DNA of 64,000 nt from Mesoterricola silvestris (lineage in GTDB: Bacteria > Acidobacteriota > Holophagae > Holophagales > Holophagaceae): positions 372,001-436,000 of the forward strand of contig NZ_AP027080.1 in NCBI RefSeq assembly GCF_030295405.1. The letters are read 5' to 3'. Shown here piece after piece: positions 1 through 6,999 of this stretch (its first letter is position 1; every line of letters starts with the position of its first letter). A program made the position numbers and the translations under genes. The notes under the pieces were generated by a model. The model was not told where the DNA came from, made no database searches, and was given only the letters and a program-made list of their open reading frames with translations.

Positions 1-14
1 CTTCGCCCCGTTTC

Positions 15-41
15 GTCATCGCCGGACAAGCCGGCGATGAC
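15..41. repeat. Hairpin with ACAAG loop
   Basis: A perfect 11-bp stem (GTCATCGCCGG / CCGGCGATGAC) closes the 5-nt loop ACAAG. Stem length and loop match the hairpins at 23719-23745, 24064-24090, 35116-35142 and 35425-35451, although the stem sequence differs, which points to a structural family. Confidence 0.6.
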
Positions 42-364
42 GGATGGACCGGAAGGAACGCGGGGCCTGTGCCGCGCCCATTCCCTTCGTTGAGCGGACG
101 GGAATCGTGAAGGCGAGGGCCCTCCCGAAGGCCCCTCCCCAGGAGCGCGGCTTCAATGGCTTGAGGGATTCGCTTCGCGTTCCCCATCCCGGCCCCGGTC
201 GCCGCCGACGCTGATTGGCGTGCCTCCCCCACACCCCCTTGAAGCCACCTCAAACCAGCGTCGGCGCTCCCCAACCTCCTCCCCGCCCCACGCGAAGCTC
301 CCCCCCAAACTGGGTCGGGGCCAATGGGTGAAACACAGCCCCAAAACCCGAGCCGCAATCATTC

Positions 365-394
365 CGTTGCTGCGGGCCATGGCCCGCAGCAACG
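365..394. repeat. Perfect 30-bp palindrome
   Basis: Each 15-nt half reads CGTTGCTGCGGGCCA and its complement, centred between 379 and 380. There is no loop, so it would form a cruciform or serve as a symmetric protein-binding site. It lies about 50 bp beyond the stop codon of the rhodanese gene and could act as part of its terminator. Confidence 0.6.
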
Positions 395-440
395 ACCCGG
401 GTCGCAATTCAGGGACCCGCACGATCCCGTCACCTCGCCC

Positions 441-719
441 CTACAGCAGGTTTGTCCAGGGGCCGGCGTTGTGGACTTCGCTGCAGCCTTCGCGTTCGAG
501 GAACTGCTTGGCCATGGCTGAGCGGCCTCCGCTGGCGCAGAAGACGATCACCGGGATCCGGGGGTCGATCTCGGCCACCCGGAGCTGGAGCTGGTCCAGG
601 GGGATGTTGACGCTGCCGGGGACGCTGCCCTGGCCGAACTCGGCCGGGGTCCTCACGTCCACGAGCTGGGCGCCTGCGGCTTTGAGCTGGTCGAAATCAC
701 CCACGGCGTTGGCCTCCAC
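441..719 (-). CDS. Rhodanese-domain protein (sulfurtransferase-like)
   Basis: This encodes a single rhodanese domain of about 92 residues when read from a GTG start. The domain opens with DFDQLKAAGAQLVDVRTPAEF, followed by GSVNIPLDQL and the active-site loop CASGGRSAMAK, whose Cys would carry the persulfide. The frame stays open upstream to 866, but that part is a low-complexity Ser-rich translation antisense in style, so I do not accept it. A separate short frame (697-801) directly upstream encodes a hydrophobic segment and overlaps this start. Together they look like a membrane-anchored rhodanese split by one base. The function of such proteins is usually sulfur trafficking; the substrate here is unknown. 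Confidence 0.7.
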   Translation of the reverse strand: MEANAVGDFDQLKAAGAQLVDVRTPAEFGQGSVPGSVNIPLDQLQLRVAEIDPRIPVIVFCASGGRSAMAKQFLEREGCSEVHNAGPWTNLL

Positions 720-801
720 GGAAGAAGAGCAGGATCTGCTTGACGATGAAGAGGACTCCATAGACCAGGACCAGGAACAGCATCGCCTTGCCCAGGTACA
801 T
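697..801 (-). CDS. Small hydrophobic peptide, likely membrane anchor of the rhodanese
   Basis: This 34-residue frame starts MYLGKAMLFLVLVYGVLFIV and ends in a basic tail with a TGA stop, which is the pattern of one transmembrane helix. It overlaps the rhodanese frame by 23 nt. Single-span rhodanese proteins normally have exactly this kind of N-terminal anchor in the same frame. Here a +1 shift around the TTC-TTC-CGT codons would join them. It may be a true two-gene overlap with coupled translation, a frameshift mutation, or a sequencing error. Confidence 0.45.
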   Translation of the reverse strand: MYLGKAMLFLVLVYGVLFIVKQILLFFRGGQRRG

Positions 802-859
802 GGGATCCTTTCATAAGATGCTTTGAAGATATCCTTGTTCCGTTCCCGGAGGCGATTCC

Positions 860-1378
860 ATGACATCCATCGAAGAAAGGGCCCGGGCCATCCGCCTCGT
901 GTGCACGGACGTGGACGGGGTGCTCACCACGGGGGCCCTGGTGTACGGCACGGACCCGCGCCACACCAAGGTCTTCCACGTGCGGGACGGGGCGGGCATC
1001 AAGTGGCTCCAGCGCTTCCGCATCCCCGTGGCCTTCATCTCGGGGCTGGATTCGCCGGCCACGGTGCACCGGGCCTGGGACCTGAAGGTGGAGGACTGCT
1101 TCGTGGGGCACCTGGCCAAGAAGCCGGTGCTGGACCAGCTGTGCGCCAAGTACGGCCTGGCCCCGGAGGAGGTGGCCCACGTGGGGGACGACCTGGCCGA
1201 CCTGCCCCTGCTCAACCGGGTGGGTCTGGCCTGCTGCCCCCGGGACGCGGTGGCCGAGGTGCGCGCGGCCTGCCACTTCGTGGTGCCCGTGGACGGCGGC
1301 GCCGGCGTTTTCCGCGCGGTGGCCGAGGCCATCCTGCGGGCCCAGGGGCACTGGGACGAGGTGGTGGCCTCGTACTGA
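860..1378 (+). CDS. kdsC: 3-deoxy-D-manno-octulosonate 8-phosphate phosphatase
   Basis: A 172-residue HAD-superfamily phosphatase of the KdsC type, which releases phosphate from KDO-8-P on the way to CMP-KDO and the LPS inner core. The nucleophile motif DVDGVLT sits at residues 17-23, and the metal-binding GDD is at 109-111. There is no cap domain, as is usual for tetrameric KdsC, and the length fits the family. Its first ATG is the plausible start. The gene is transcribed away from the rhodanese and is followed 18 bp later by an outer-membrane protein gene, so both may belong to one envelope transcript. The assignment is from family motifs and is confident. Confidence 0.88.
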   Translation: MTSIEERARAIRLVCTDVDGVLTTGALVYGTDPRHTKVFHVRDGAGIKWLQRFRIPVAFISGLDSPATVHRAWDLKVEDCFVGHLAKKPVLDQLCAKYGLAPEEVAHVGDDLADLPLLNRVGLACCPRDAVAEVRAACHFVVPVDGGAGVFRAVAEAILRAQGHWDEVVASY

Positions 1379-1396
1379 ACTAGACTGGAGACTTCA

Positions 1397-1978
1397 ATGG
1401 GATCTGCCATGCATTTCAAGCGCAGGACACTGGCCACCGCCGGGGGATTCCTCCTGGCCTCCGCCCTCTGGGCCCAGGAGGCCGAGCCTTCCACCCTGGG
1501 GTTCCAGGTGCGGGGCAGCTTCCCGGAATCGGGCCTCGCGGACGCCGTGGGCGGAGGCAACGCGCCGGGGGTGGGCGTCAGCCTCCTCATGGAGAACGAC
1601 CTGGCCGACTACTACCCGGGCTGGCGCTACCGGGTGGGCCTGGGCATGGATTTCTGGTTCTGGGGCAACCTCACCAAGCTCCCCGGCTCCGCGGGCAAGG
1701 TGTCCGTGGGCCACCTGGACGTCGAGGCCGTGCGGATGCTCCGCCCCGGCGGCGGCCCCTACCTGGTGGCCGGGGTGGGCATCTACCAGTGGGGCTGGTC
1801 CAAGACCGACCCGGTGCTGGGCAAGGTGGACCAGAAGGTGGGCCACGCGGCGGGCACCTTCGGCTTCGGGTACCGCATGACCCGTTCCCTGGATTTCGAA
1901 CTGAAGGCCCTCATGGGCAAGATGGACCCCGACACCACCGCCGTGGCCATCATGGCGGCGGCGACGTACCGGTTCTAG
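1397..1978 (+). CDS. Outer-membrane beta-barrel-like protein
   Basis: 193 residues with a signal peptide (basic MGSAMHFKRRT, hydrophobic stretch, cleavage near ALWAQ-EAEP). The mature part shows alternating aromatic and polar residues and ends in TYRF. A C-terminal Phe is the hallmark of outer-membrane barrels recognised by the BAM complex. Gly-rich turns and strands such as YRVGLGMDFWFWG fit a small 8-stranded barrel. A GGAG sequence 7-8 nt upstream supports the start at 1397 rather than the internal ATG at 1409. The function is unknown; it could be a structural porin-like or adhesin-like protein. It follows kdsC closely. Confidence 0.65.
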   Translation: MGSAMHFKRRTLATAGGFLLASALWAQEAEPSTLGFQVRGSFPESGLADAVGGGNAPGVGVSLLMENDLADYYPGWRYRVGLGMDFWFWGNLTKLPGSAGKVSVGHLDVEAVRMLRPGGGPYLVAGVGIYQWGWSKTDPVLGKVDQKVGHAAGTFGFGYRMTRSLDFELKALMGKMDPDTTAVAIMAAATYRF

Positions 1979-2087
1979 CCCGATTCCCCGACCCACTCCA
2001 GCTATCACTACCGAAGCCAGCACATAGTCTTTCAATGAATACGACAGCCTTCCCCCTTAGCCAGGAATGACCTGGGTTCGGCGCTTC

Positions 2088-2238
2088 ATCCCCTTCATCC
2101 TGATCATCCGATTCATCCCTGTTCCAGCAGGGCCATAGCCGGGATGGGTCGGGGCATGCAGAGCAACTACGCGCCGCCCCACCCCGGCGCTGGCCCTGCG
2201 GGAACAGGGATGAATCAGATGGACTGGATGAAGGGGAT
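2088..2238. repeat. Long-hairpin dispersed repeat, copy 1
   Basis: A 151-bp imperfect palindrome. The 47-nt outer arms (2088-2134 and 2192-2238) match at 42 positions and begin ATCCCCTTCATCC. Pairing continues inward through GATTCATCCCTGTTCC and GCAGGGCC, then an inner stem around CGGGATGGGTCGGGGC, closing over GCATGCAGAGCAAC. A close relative lies at 19742-19894 and diverged ones at 61782-61936 and 5940-6012. It lies in a 419-bp gap between two 3' ends; the rest of that gap shows no gene. Confidence 0.8.
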
Positions 2239-2397
2239 AGAAACCGGATCGAATTCGGATCGTGATTCCTGGCGAGTTGCCCCGACCGAAAATCCGTGCG
2301 ATTGGACTTACGGTTTTATGAGGTGGGGTTGGTCGGAAAGTTGGGCTAGGTCGGCGAAGGGGCGGTGCCGTCCGGGGCTTTCGGCCCGCCCGGGCTC

Positions 2398-3510
2398 CTA
2401 CAGGTACGCGGCGAGGTGGTCTGCCACCCGGCCCGCGGCGCCCGGCTGGCCCAGGCGGGCCCGGATGCCGGCGAGGTCCTTGCGCATGGCGGCGGCCCTT
2501 TCGGGATCCAGGAGGTCCTTGAGGGTCCGGCCCAGGCGCGCGGGGTTCACCTCGCCCTGGAGGAGCTCGGGCGCCACCTCGGTTCCGGCCACGACGTTGG
2601 CCAGGCCGAAGTGGGGGATCCGAACGAAGTACCGGGCGGCCAGGTAGGTGAGGGGGCTCAGTTTGTAGATGATGGCGAAGGGCGTGCCCAGGAGGGCGGT
2701 CTCCAGGGTGGCGGTGCCCGAGCACACCAGGGCGGCGTCGGCGTAGGCCCGGGCGGCGTACCCCAGGTCCTCCACCAGGCGGATGGGGGTGCCTTCCAGG
2801 TGGAGGGAGGCGGGGTCCAGGGTGGGGGCAACCGGGAGCACCCACTGGACCTCGGGGCCGTCCCAGCCGGCCACGGTGGCCACCAGGGGGGGCAGGAGGC
2901 GGTCCAGCTCGCTGCGGCGGCTGCCCGGAAGCAGGGCCACCAGGCGCCGGGTCGGATCCAGGCCGGCGCGGCGGAAGAAGGTCTCCCGGTCCACTTCGGG
3001 CGTCACGGCCTCCACCAGGGGGTTGCCCACCCACAGGGCCTCCACCTTGAGGCCCTGGAAGAGGGCGGGCTCGAAGTCGAAAAGGCAGTACAGCGCATCC
3101 AGGGTCCGGCCCAGCTCGGGGATGCGGCCCGCCTTCCAGGCCCACACCTGGGGGCACACGTACCAGTGCAGGCGCAGTTCCGGCATGGCCTTGCGGAAGG
3201 CCTTGGCCAGGCGCAGGTTGAGGCCGGGGTAGTCGATGAAGAGCACCGTGCCCACCCCCTCCTCCCGGGCCACGTCCAGGATGAGCTTGAAGAGGCGCCG
3301 CAGCTGGGGGAGGTGCCGGAGCACCTCCACGAAGCCCACCACGCCCAGGTCCTTCACGTCGGCCAGCTTGCGGTCCAGGAGGGGGGTCATGAGGCCGCCG
3401 CCCACGCCGATGATGCGCAGGGCGGGGCGCCGGGCGCGGAGCTCCTTCAGGATCTCGGCGCCGTGGAGGTCCCCCGAGGCTTCGCCGGCGATGACCAGGA
3501 GGGGCTTCAC
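2398..3510 (-). CDS. lpxB: Lipid-A-disaccharide synthase
   Basis: A GT19 glycosyltransferase that condenses UDP-2,3-diacylglucosamine with lipid X to give the lipid A disaccharide at the inner membrane. From the GTG start the protein is 370 residues and begins VKPLLVIAGEASGDLHG, the typical LpxB N-terminus. Further family segments are FIDYPGLNLRLAK, the WAWKAGRI segment, GNPLVEA, LLPGSRRSEL and CSGTATLETALLGTP. The upstream frame continuation is Arg/Pro/Gly-rich and unlikely to be protein. The GTG overlaps the TGA of the preceding gene by four bases (GTGA), indicating translational coupling. Together with kdsC and the heptose kinase it shows the organism makes LPS. Confidence 0.93.
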   Translation of the reverse strand: MKPLLVIAGEASGDLHGAEILKELRARRPALRIIGVGGGLMTPLLDRKLADVKDLGVVGFVEVLRHLPQLRRLFKLILDVAREEGVGTVLFIDYPGLNLRLAKAFRKAMPELRLHWYVCPQVWAWKAGRIPELGRTLDALYCLFDFEPALFQGLKVEALWVGNPLVEAVTPEVDRETFFRRAGLDPTRRLVALLPGSRRSELDRLLPPLVATVAGWDGPEVQWVLPVAPTLDPASLHLEGTPIRLVEDLGYAARAYADAALVCSGTATLETALLGTPFAIIYKLSPLTYLAARYFVRIPHFGLANVVAGTEVAPELLQGEVNPARLGRTLKDLLDPERAAAMRKDLAGIRARLGQPGAAGRVADHLAAYL

Positions 3511-4094
3511 TGGCCACCTCCCCGGAAGAGGACTTCGGGCCAGGCCCGGGCCAGCTCCTCCATCCCTTCGCCCCGGGGCACGGCCACGTTCCACCGGTAG
3601 CCCAGGGCCTCCAGGCCGGAAAAGTCGTCGCCGGGGCCGCCCACGGCGCAGAAGAGGCGGTCCGAGATGCACTCCAGGTCCGGGCCCACGGTGCGGTCCC
3701 AGCAGAATCCCACCGCCTCCCCCCGGGCTTCGCGCAGGCGCTTGACCAGGGCCGGGGCGGCGCCCGGGGCGGGGCGCAGGGCCAGCTTGACCCCCTGGCC
3801 GTGGGTGATCTCCAGGAGCCCCTCCAGGACGCCCAGGAAGCGCGACACCTCCATGCGGGCCTCCGGGTCCTCGGCGTGCAGCACCAGGAAATCGGGCTCC
3901 AGCCGGGCCCGCAGGGCCGCCATGGCGGTCTCCCCCAGGCCCTCGTCCCAGGGGGCCGGGGGCAGGTGGATGGCGTGGACGGGAAGACCGGTCCAGGCGG
4001 GGTGAGCGCGGCCCGTCCAGGCCAGTTCGATGGCGTGGAAGGGCTTGTGGGCGCGGGGGTCGTTTTCGGAAGGGACGAGGGGCACAAATCGCAT
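3507..4094 (-). CDS. Conserved protein of unknown function coupled to lpxB
   Basis: About 195 residues from MRFVPLVPSEND; an in-frame ATG at 4124 is also possible, and neither has a clear ribosome site. I do not recognise the family. The middle (LEPDFLVLHAEDPEARMEV ... GVKLALRPAPG ... GEAVGFCWD) alternates strands and helices in a way that recalls a partial TIM-barrel sugar isomerase fold, but no catalytic motif can be named. It ends in GTGA shared with the lpxB start, so the two proteins are probably made together and it may serve lipid A or envelope metabolism. It is divergent from the DUF2203 gene. Confidence 0.6.
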   Translation of the reverse strand: MRFVPLVPSENDPRAHKPFHAIELAWTGRAHPAWTGLPVHAIHLPPAPWDEGLGETAMAALRARLEPDFLVLHAEDPEARMEVSRFLGVLEGLLEITHGQGVKLALRPAPGAAPALVKRLREARGEAVGFCWDRTVGPDLECISDRLFCAVGGPGDDFSGLEALGYRWNVAVPRGEGMEELARAWPEVLFRGGGQ

Positions 4095-4126
4095 CAGGTG
4101 ATTATCATGGAACACCGGAGGCATCC

Positions 4127-4492
4127 ATGGCCCGAGTTTTCACTCTCGAGGAAGCCCGTGCGGCGCTGCCCCACGTGCAGACCATCACGCGCCCGGTGTT
4201 CGAGCTGGCCTCCAGCCTCGCCGAGGAGCTGCAGGCGGCGGAGGACCGTCAGGACGACAGCCGGGTTGAATCCCTGCAGACCCGCCTGGAGGCCCTCATG
4301 GAGAGCTGGGCCGAGGCCGTGCGAGACCTGGGCCCGGATGTGAAGGGCCCCTGGCTGGTGGATTTCGATTCCGGGGACGGGTACTGGTGCTGGGCCTTCC
4401 CCGAGGAGGACCTGGACCACTGGCACAGCTACGAAGGGGGCTTCTCCTCCCGGGTGCCCGTGGCCCTCAAGCCGGAGGCCCGGCGCGGGTGA
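4127..4492 (+). CDS. DUF2203 family protein
   Basis: 121 residues. It starts MARVFTLEEARAALPHVQ, the usual opening of DUF2203 proteins, has a central helical part with regular Leu/Glu/Arg spacing, and closes with the conserved block VKGPWLVDFDSG-Y-CWAFPEEDLDHWH. The biochemical role of the family is not established. A GGAGG sequence six bases before the ATG supports the start. The stop overlaps the next gene (GTGA), so it is coupled with the alkyltransferase-like protein, suggesting but not proving a shared stress role. Confidence 0.75.
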   Translation: MARVFTLEEARAALPHVQTITRPVFELASSLAEELQAAEDRQDDSRVESLQTRLEALMESWAEAVRDLGPDVKGPWLVDFDSGDGYWCWAFPEEDLDHWHSYEGGFSSRVPVALKPEARRG

Positions 4493-4806
4493 ACGGCTTC
4501 CGGGAAGCCGTGTGCGCCGCCGTGGCCACCGTGCCCCGGGGCCGGGTGGCCACGTACCGGCAGATCGCGTGGATGGTGGGCTTCCCGCGCCGTCCCCGTC
4601 AGGTGGGGATGGTCCTCAAGGGCCTGCCCGAGGGCACGGACCTGCCCTGGCACCGCATCGTGAATTCCAAGGGTTACGTGCCCAGCCGGGGACGGTGGTG
4701 GGGGGCCATGCTGCAGATCGAGCGGCTCAGGGCCGAGGGCGTGGAGGTGGACGACCTGGGCAACCTGGACCTGAAGGTTTTCGGCTGGGACGGCACGGCC
4801 TCCTGA
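4489..4806 (+). CDS. Alkyltransferase-like (ATL) DNA-binding protein, MGMT family
   Basis: 105 residues comprising only the C-terminal DNA-binding/active-site domain of O6-alkylguanine-DNA alkyltransferases: VATVPRGRVATYRQIAWMVG, then RPRQVGMVLKG with the recognition helix, then LPWHRIVNSKGYV. In true alkyltransferases the last motif is PCHR with the acceptor Cys. Here Trp replaces Cys, as in ATL proteins that flag alkylated guanine for nucleotide excision repair rather than removing the alkyl group. The GTG start overlaps the stop of the DUF2203 gene. The family assignment is strong; the NER link is established for other ATLs and inferred here. Confidence 0.85.
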   Translation: MNGFREAVCAAVATVPRGRVATYRQIAWMVGFPRRPRQVGMVLKGLPEGTDLPWHRIVNSKGYVPSRGRWWGAMLQIERLRAEGVEVDDLGNLDLKVFGWDGTAS

Positions 4807-5038
4807 CCGGTTCCGCCCGGGGGTGGACGGATGGGAAGGCCCGCCCACAGGGGATCCGCGGGCGGATGGGAAGGCAATGATTCCCAATCCTCCTGCCGCG
4901 AACCCGGAAGGGCGGGCCAACGACTGGTTCCCATGGGCGCAAGGGCGGCCATGAGGGGGTCGGCAAATCCCATCATCAATGGAATGACCGGATGAAACGA
5001 TCTTCTGGGCTTTCGCAATCCTGTTTCATGGGTCAGGC

Positions 5039-5536
5039 CTAGCCTCCAACGGGAGGAGCCACCCCATTGGCCGTCATCCAACGGACCAGGGAATGAGCCT
5101 CCTCCCCTCTCGCCAGGAAGACCGTCCTTCCCTTCTCCATGTCGTTCCAGGTCAGGCTGCTGTTGATCCATTCGGGGACCATGCCAATGATCGGGATCCG
5201 AACTTCCCTCCTGACGATCAGGGGAACGGTTATGCCCTGGATGTTCATCCAAAACGATGGGACGTCCCGGAAAACCAACGCGCTGCCATCCCTCGTCACG
5301 CTGCTGGGCAAGGGACGGAGGATCCGGCGCCACACCAATGCCAGCAGGCCGACCTGAAGCAGCATATTGAACAGCATGGCCGGATCGCCCTTTCTGAACC
5401 ACGCGAGGCCGGCGGTTGCGACCCCGGCGGCGAAAAAGACCAATACCCACCCGCGAAGCCCGGCAGAGAAAGGCGTGAGGGAAAAGGTGAACACTGGGGC
5501 AGGGCTTGGGATCTGCGCTTCTGGATTCGCTGTCAC
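5039..5536 (-). CDS. Small membrane protein of unknown function
   Basis: 165 residues from a GTG start (VTANPEAQIP). Two hydrophobic spans are visible, FSAGLRGWVLVFFAAGVATAG and MLFNMLLQVGLLALVWRRIL, followed by a soluble C-terminal region with strands (SALVFRDVPSFWMNIQGITV) and an ARGEEAHSLVRWM segment. No family is recognised; the arrangement resembles bacterial PH-like or photosystem-assembly-type membrane proteins only loosely. The GTG overlaps the stop of the upstream gene (GTGA), so the pair is coupled. Base composition looks less GC-rich and codon choice less strict than in neighbours, which may indicate recent acquisition. Confidence 0.6.
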   Translation of the reverse strand: MTANPEAQIPSPAPVFTFSLTPFSAGLRGWVLVFFAAGVATAGLAWFRKGDPAMLFNMLLQVGLLALVWRRILRPLPSSVTRDGSALVFRDVPSFWMNIQGITVPLIVRREVRIPIIGMVPEWINSSLTWNDMEKGRTVFLARGEEAHSLVRWMTANGVAPPVGG

Positions 5537-5799
5537 GTTGTCCCTCCATTCATGCCGAAAATCCCCATCAGATTTCGAAGGCTGAGCATGGAAGACAGGA
5601 GAACCGGGAAGGCCCAGAGGTGGACGAACAACCAGAAACGGGTGGGATCCTTCTGGGAGGGAATGACGAAGGGAAGGACGAGCAGTGCCAGGATCACCAA
5701 GGAACCGGCAAACAGGCCTGCCAAGACAGCCGGGCGCCTCGGTGTAGCCAACGCGGTGTTTGTCTTTGGAGTTCTGGTCATGGGGCCACAGGGTTTCAT
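5533..5799 (-). CDS. Small two-helix membrane protein, unknown
   Basis: 88 residues with two hydrophobic segments: AVLAGLFAGSLVILALLVLPF and FWLFVHLWAFPVLLSSMLSL, short loops, and a C-terminal GMNGGTT. No known family is recognised. The start ATG at 5799 has only a weak upstream GGGG; an internal Met seven codons later is possible. It is translationally coupled by GTGA to the downstream membrane protein, so the two probably form one complex or act together. Confidence 0.55.
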   Translation of the reverse strand: MKPCGPMTRTPKTNTALATPRRPAVLAGLFAGSLVILALLVLPFVIPSQKDPTRFWLFVHLWAFPVLLSSMLSLRNLMGIFGMNGGTT

Positions 5800-5939
5800 T
5801 CAGGGTACCCCAAGGCCCCCTGCTTTGTCGGCCCAGGTCGACGCAAGTCTCCAGGGTTGCCTGGCTCCAGCGTGTGTCTGCAAACCCCAGGTGCCTTGAA
5901 ACCGTGGTGAAGGGGTTTCCCAGGTTGAGCGGATCCCAG

Positions 5940-6012
5940 TTCATCCCATCCATCGGCGTTCATCCCGGTTTCCGCAGGGCTGACGCAGAGGCGGGTCGGA
6001 GCGCAAGTTACT
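5940..6012. repeat. Half copy of the long-hairpin repeat
   Basis: The run TTCATCCCATCCATC, CGTTCATCCCGG, TTTCCGCAGGGC and GCGGGTCGGAGCGCAAG follows the same order and spacing as the left half of the copy at 2088-2238, but the mirror half is missing. It sits in a gap of about 1 kb (5800-6812) that otherwise holds a 37-bp inverted repeat, the tRNA terminator and no convincing gene. Confidence 0.55.
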
Positions 6013-6509
6013 CGACGTCCAAGACCCAAAGGTGGCGACAACTCCCAGCGAAGTTCGAACGGGGATAAAAGGGATCCAGGGGAAAAGGCAGGATAAAGAA
6101 CGTCAGGTCAATGCTGGGGCCGGTCCCTCGAAGGTCTACCACCTCCATGTTGAGATTCGGCGGGCGCCTGACGGGGGGGCTGGGTAATCCCTCTCCTTGC
6201 GCTGCTCGCTGCTCTAGGGTCTGCACGTGGTGGCCAACACGGCGGGGCAACCCTGGATCGTCTGGCAGAAGTTGCGGGGACCCGGTCCTGTTGGGATGCC
6301 CTTGGAATTGATCCAGGCTCAGGTCATTCCCTTGCTGAAAGATGTGATAGCTGGACCTGAGGCCCATCCAAAGCTGCCAGCGGCCCTCTCGTGGGCAAAT
6401 TGGCTTGTACGTGGTTAATGCGGTCCACGTAGCTAACACGTGCAACGTGATCCGGTTGGAGCGGTGACCGGCCTGGCCGAGGGGATACGGCAAGACCATT
6501 GAAAAGATT

Positions 6510-6711
6510 AAACGCTGGGGCGCAGAGGACTCGCTGGGGCGCTGGGAAAAGAAGGTGAACCTTGGGGAGGCTGATGGTGGGTCCACCCGGAGGGCCCCAT
6601 GCCACGCTGCTTCGTTGACTGGCACCACCAGGACGGCGGGATCCGCCGCGACTTTCATGCCGGAGGCTGACCCCCCCAGCGCCCCAGCGAGTCCTCTGCG
6701 CCCCAGCGTTT
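6510..6711. repeat. Element bounded by perfect 37-bp inverted repeats
   Basis: The left arm (6510-6546) begins AAACGCTGGGGCGCAGAGG and the right arm (6675-6711) is its exact reverse complement. They enclose 128 bp with no open frame of note. The arms contain tandem CGCTGGGGCGC-type words. The layout resembles a MITE or an RNA hairpin with a 37-bp stem; no target-site duplication is obvious at the flanks. Confidence 0.75.
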
Positions 6712-6778
6712 GGTTTCCTGCCTGGTTTTCGTGGCGCAACGGAGGCTGACCATGACCTTTCGGCGAAGGTACAAAGTC

Positions 6779-6809
6779 GAAGGCCCCGGAGGGTAACTCC
6801 AGGGCCTTC
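6779..6809 (-). terminator. Hairpin terminator after tRNA-Gln
   Basis: Two near-perfect arms (GAAGGCCCCGGA and TCCAGGGCCTTC) surround a short loop, 3 bp beyond the 3' end of tRNA-Gln on the minus strand. The following minus-strand sequence GACTTTG has only a short T run, so it is a weak intrinsic terminator. Confidence 0.55.
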
Positions 6810-6812
6810 ATT

Positions 6813-6887
6813 TGGTTGGGGAGGAAGGATTTGAACCCTCACCTGACAGAATCAGAATCTGTTGTCCTACCGTTAGACCACTCCCCA
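6813..6887 (-). tRNA. tRNA-Gln (anticodon CUG)
   Basis: On the minus strand the acceptor TGGGGAG pairs with CTCCCCA, followed by discriminator A and an encoded CCA. The anticodon arm reads ACAGA-TTCTGAT-TCTGT, giving anticodon CTG. The T-loop shows GGTTCAAATCC. Total length is 75 nt including CCA. Confidence 0.93.
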
Positions 6888-6900
6888 TACGGCAGTACTT

Positions 6901-6928
6901 AGGATATCCAATTCCCGGACGAAAACAA
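6901..6928 (-). promoter_or_regulatory. Candidate promoter of tRNA-Gln
   Basis: On the minus strand TTGTTT (6923-6928) and TATCCT (6901-6906) are separated by 16 bp and end 13 bp before the mature 5' end of the tRNA. This fits a sigma-70 type promoter; the -35 box is weak. Confidence 0.35.
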
Positions 6929-6999
6929 GACCTTTGGGTGAAATGGTCCGGGGCCAACCCGCGGTATCCTCTTAGCCAACTCCACAGGCGGACGGACCC

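Larger units (their letters stand above)
1..435. repeat. Repeat-rich, gene-free left edge
   Basis: I see no convincing gene here. The stretch holds a 27-nt hairpin at 15-41 (11-bp stem, loop ACAAG), an inverted pair GCCGACGCTG (204-213) / CAGCGTCGGC (256-265), and a perfect 30-bp palindrome at 365-394 centred on GGCCATGGCC. Its right end, read on the minus strand, begins GGATCGTGCGGGTCCC, which resembles the outer arm of the inverted-repeat element at 35027-35540. I infer this is the right part of a related element whose other half may lie outside the window. Confidence 0.5.

Noticed and set aside
441-866. Rhodanese gene extended to ATG 866
   Set aside because: The extra 49 residues are a Ser/Arg/Trp-rich translation lying over the transmembrane-coding frame and reaching past the start of kdsC.
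2398-3672. lpxB start at ATG 3672
   Set aside because: The extra 54 residues are Arg/Pro/Gly-rich and overlap the upstream coding region; GTG 3510 matches the family N-terminus and the GTGA coupling.
6008-6811. Possible gene of about 267 codons on the minus strand
   Set aside because: It crosses the inverted repeat and repeat debris, lacks a start with ribosome site, and has no consistent codon pattern. A short plus frame at 6227-6418 is equally weak; both may be decayed remains at most.
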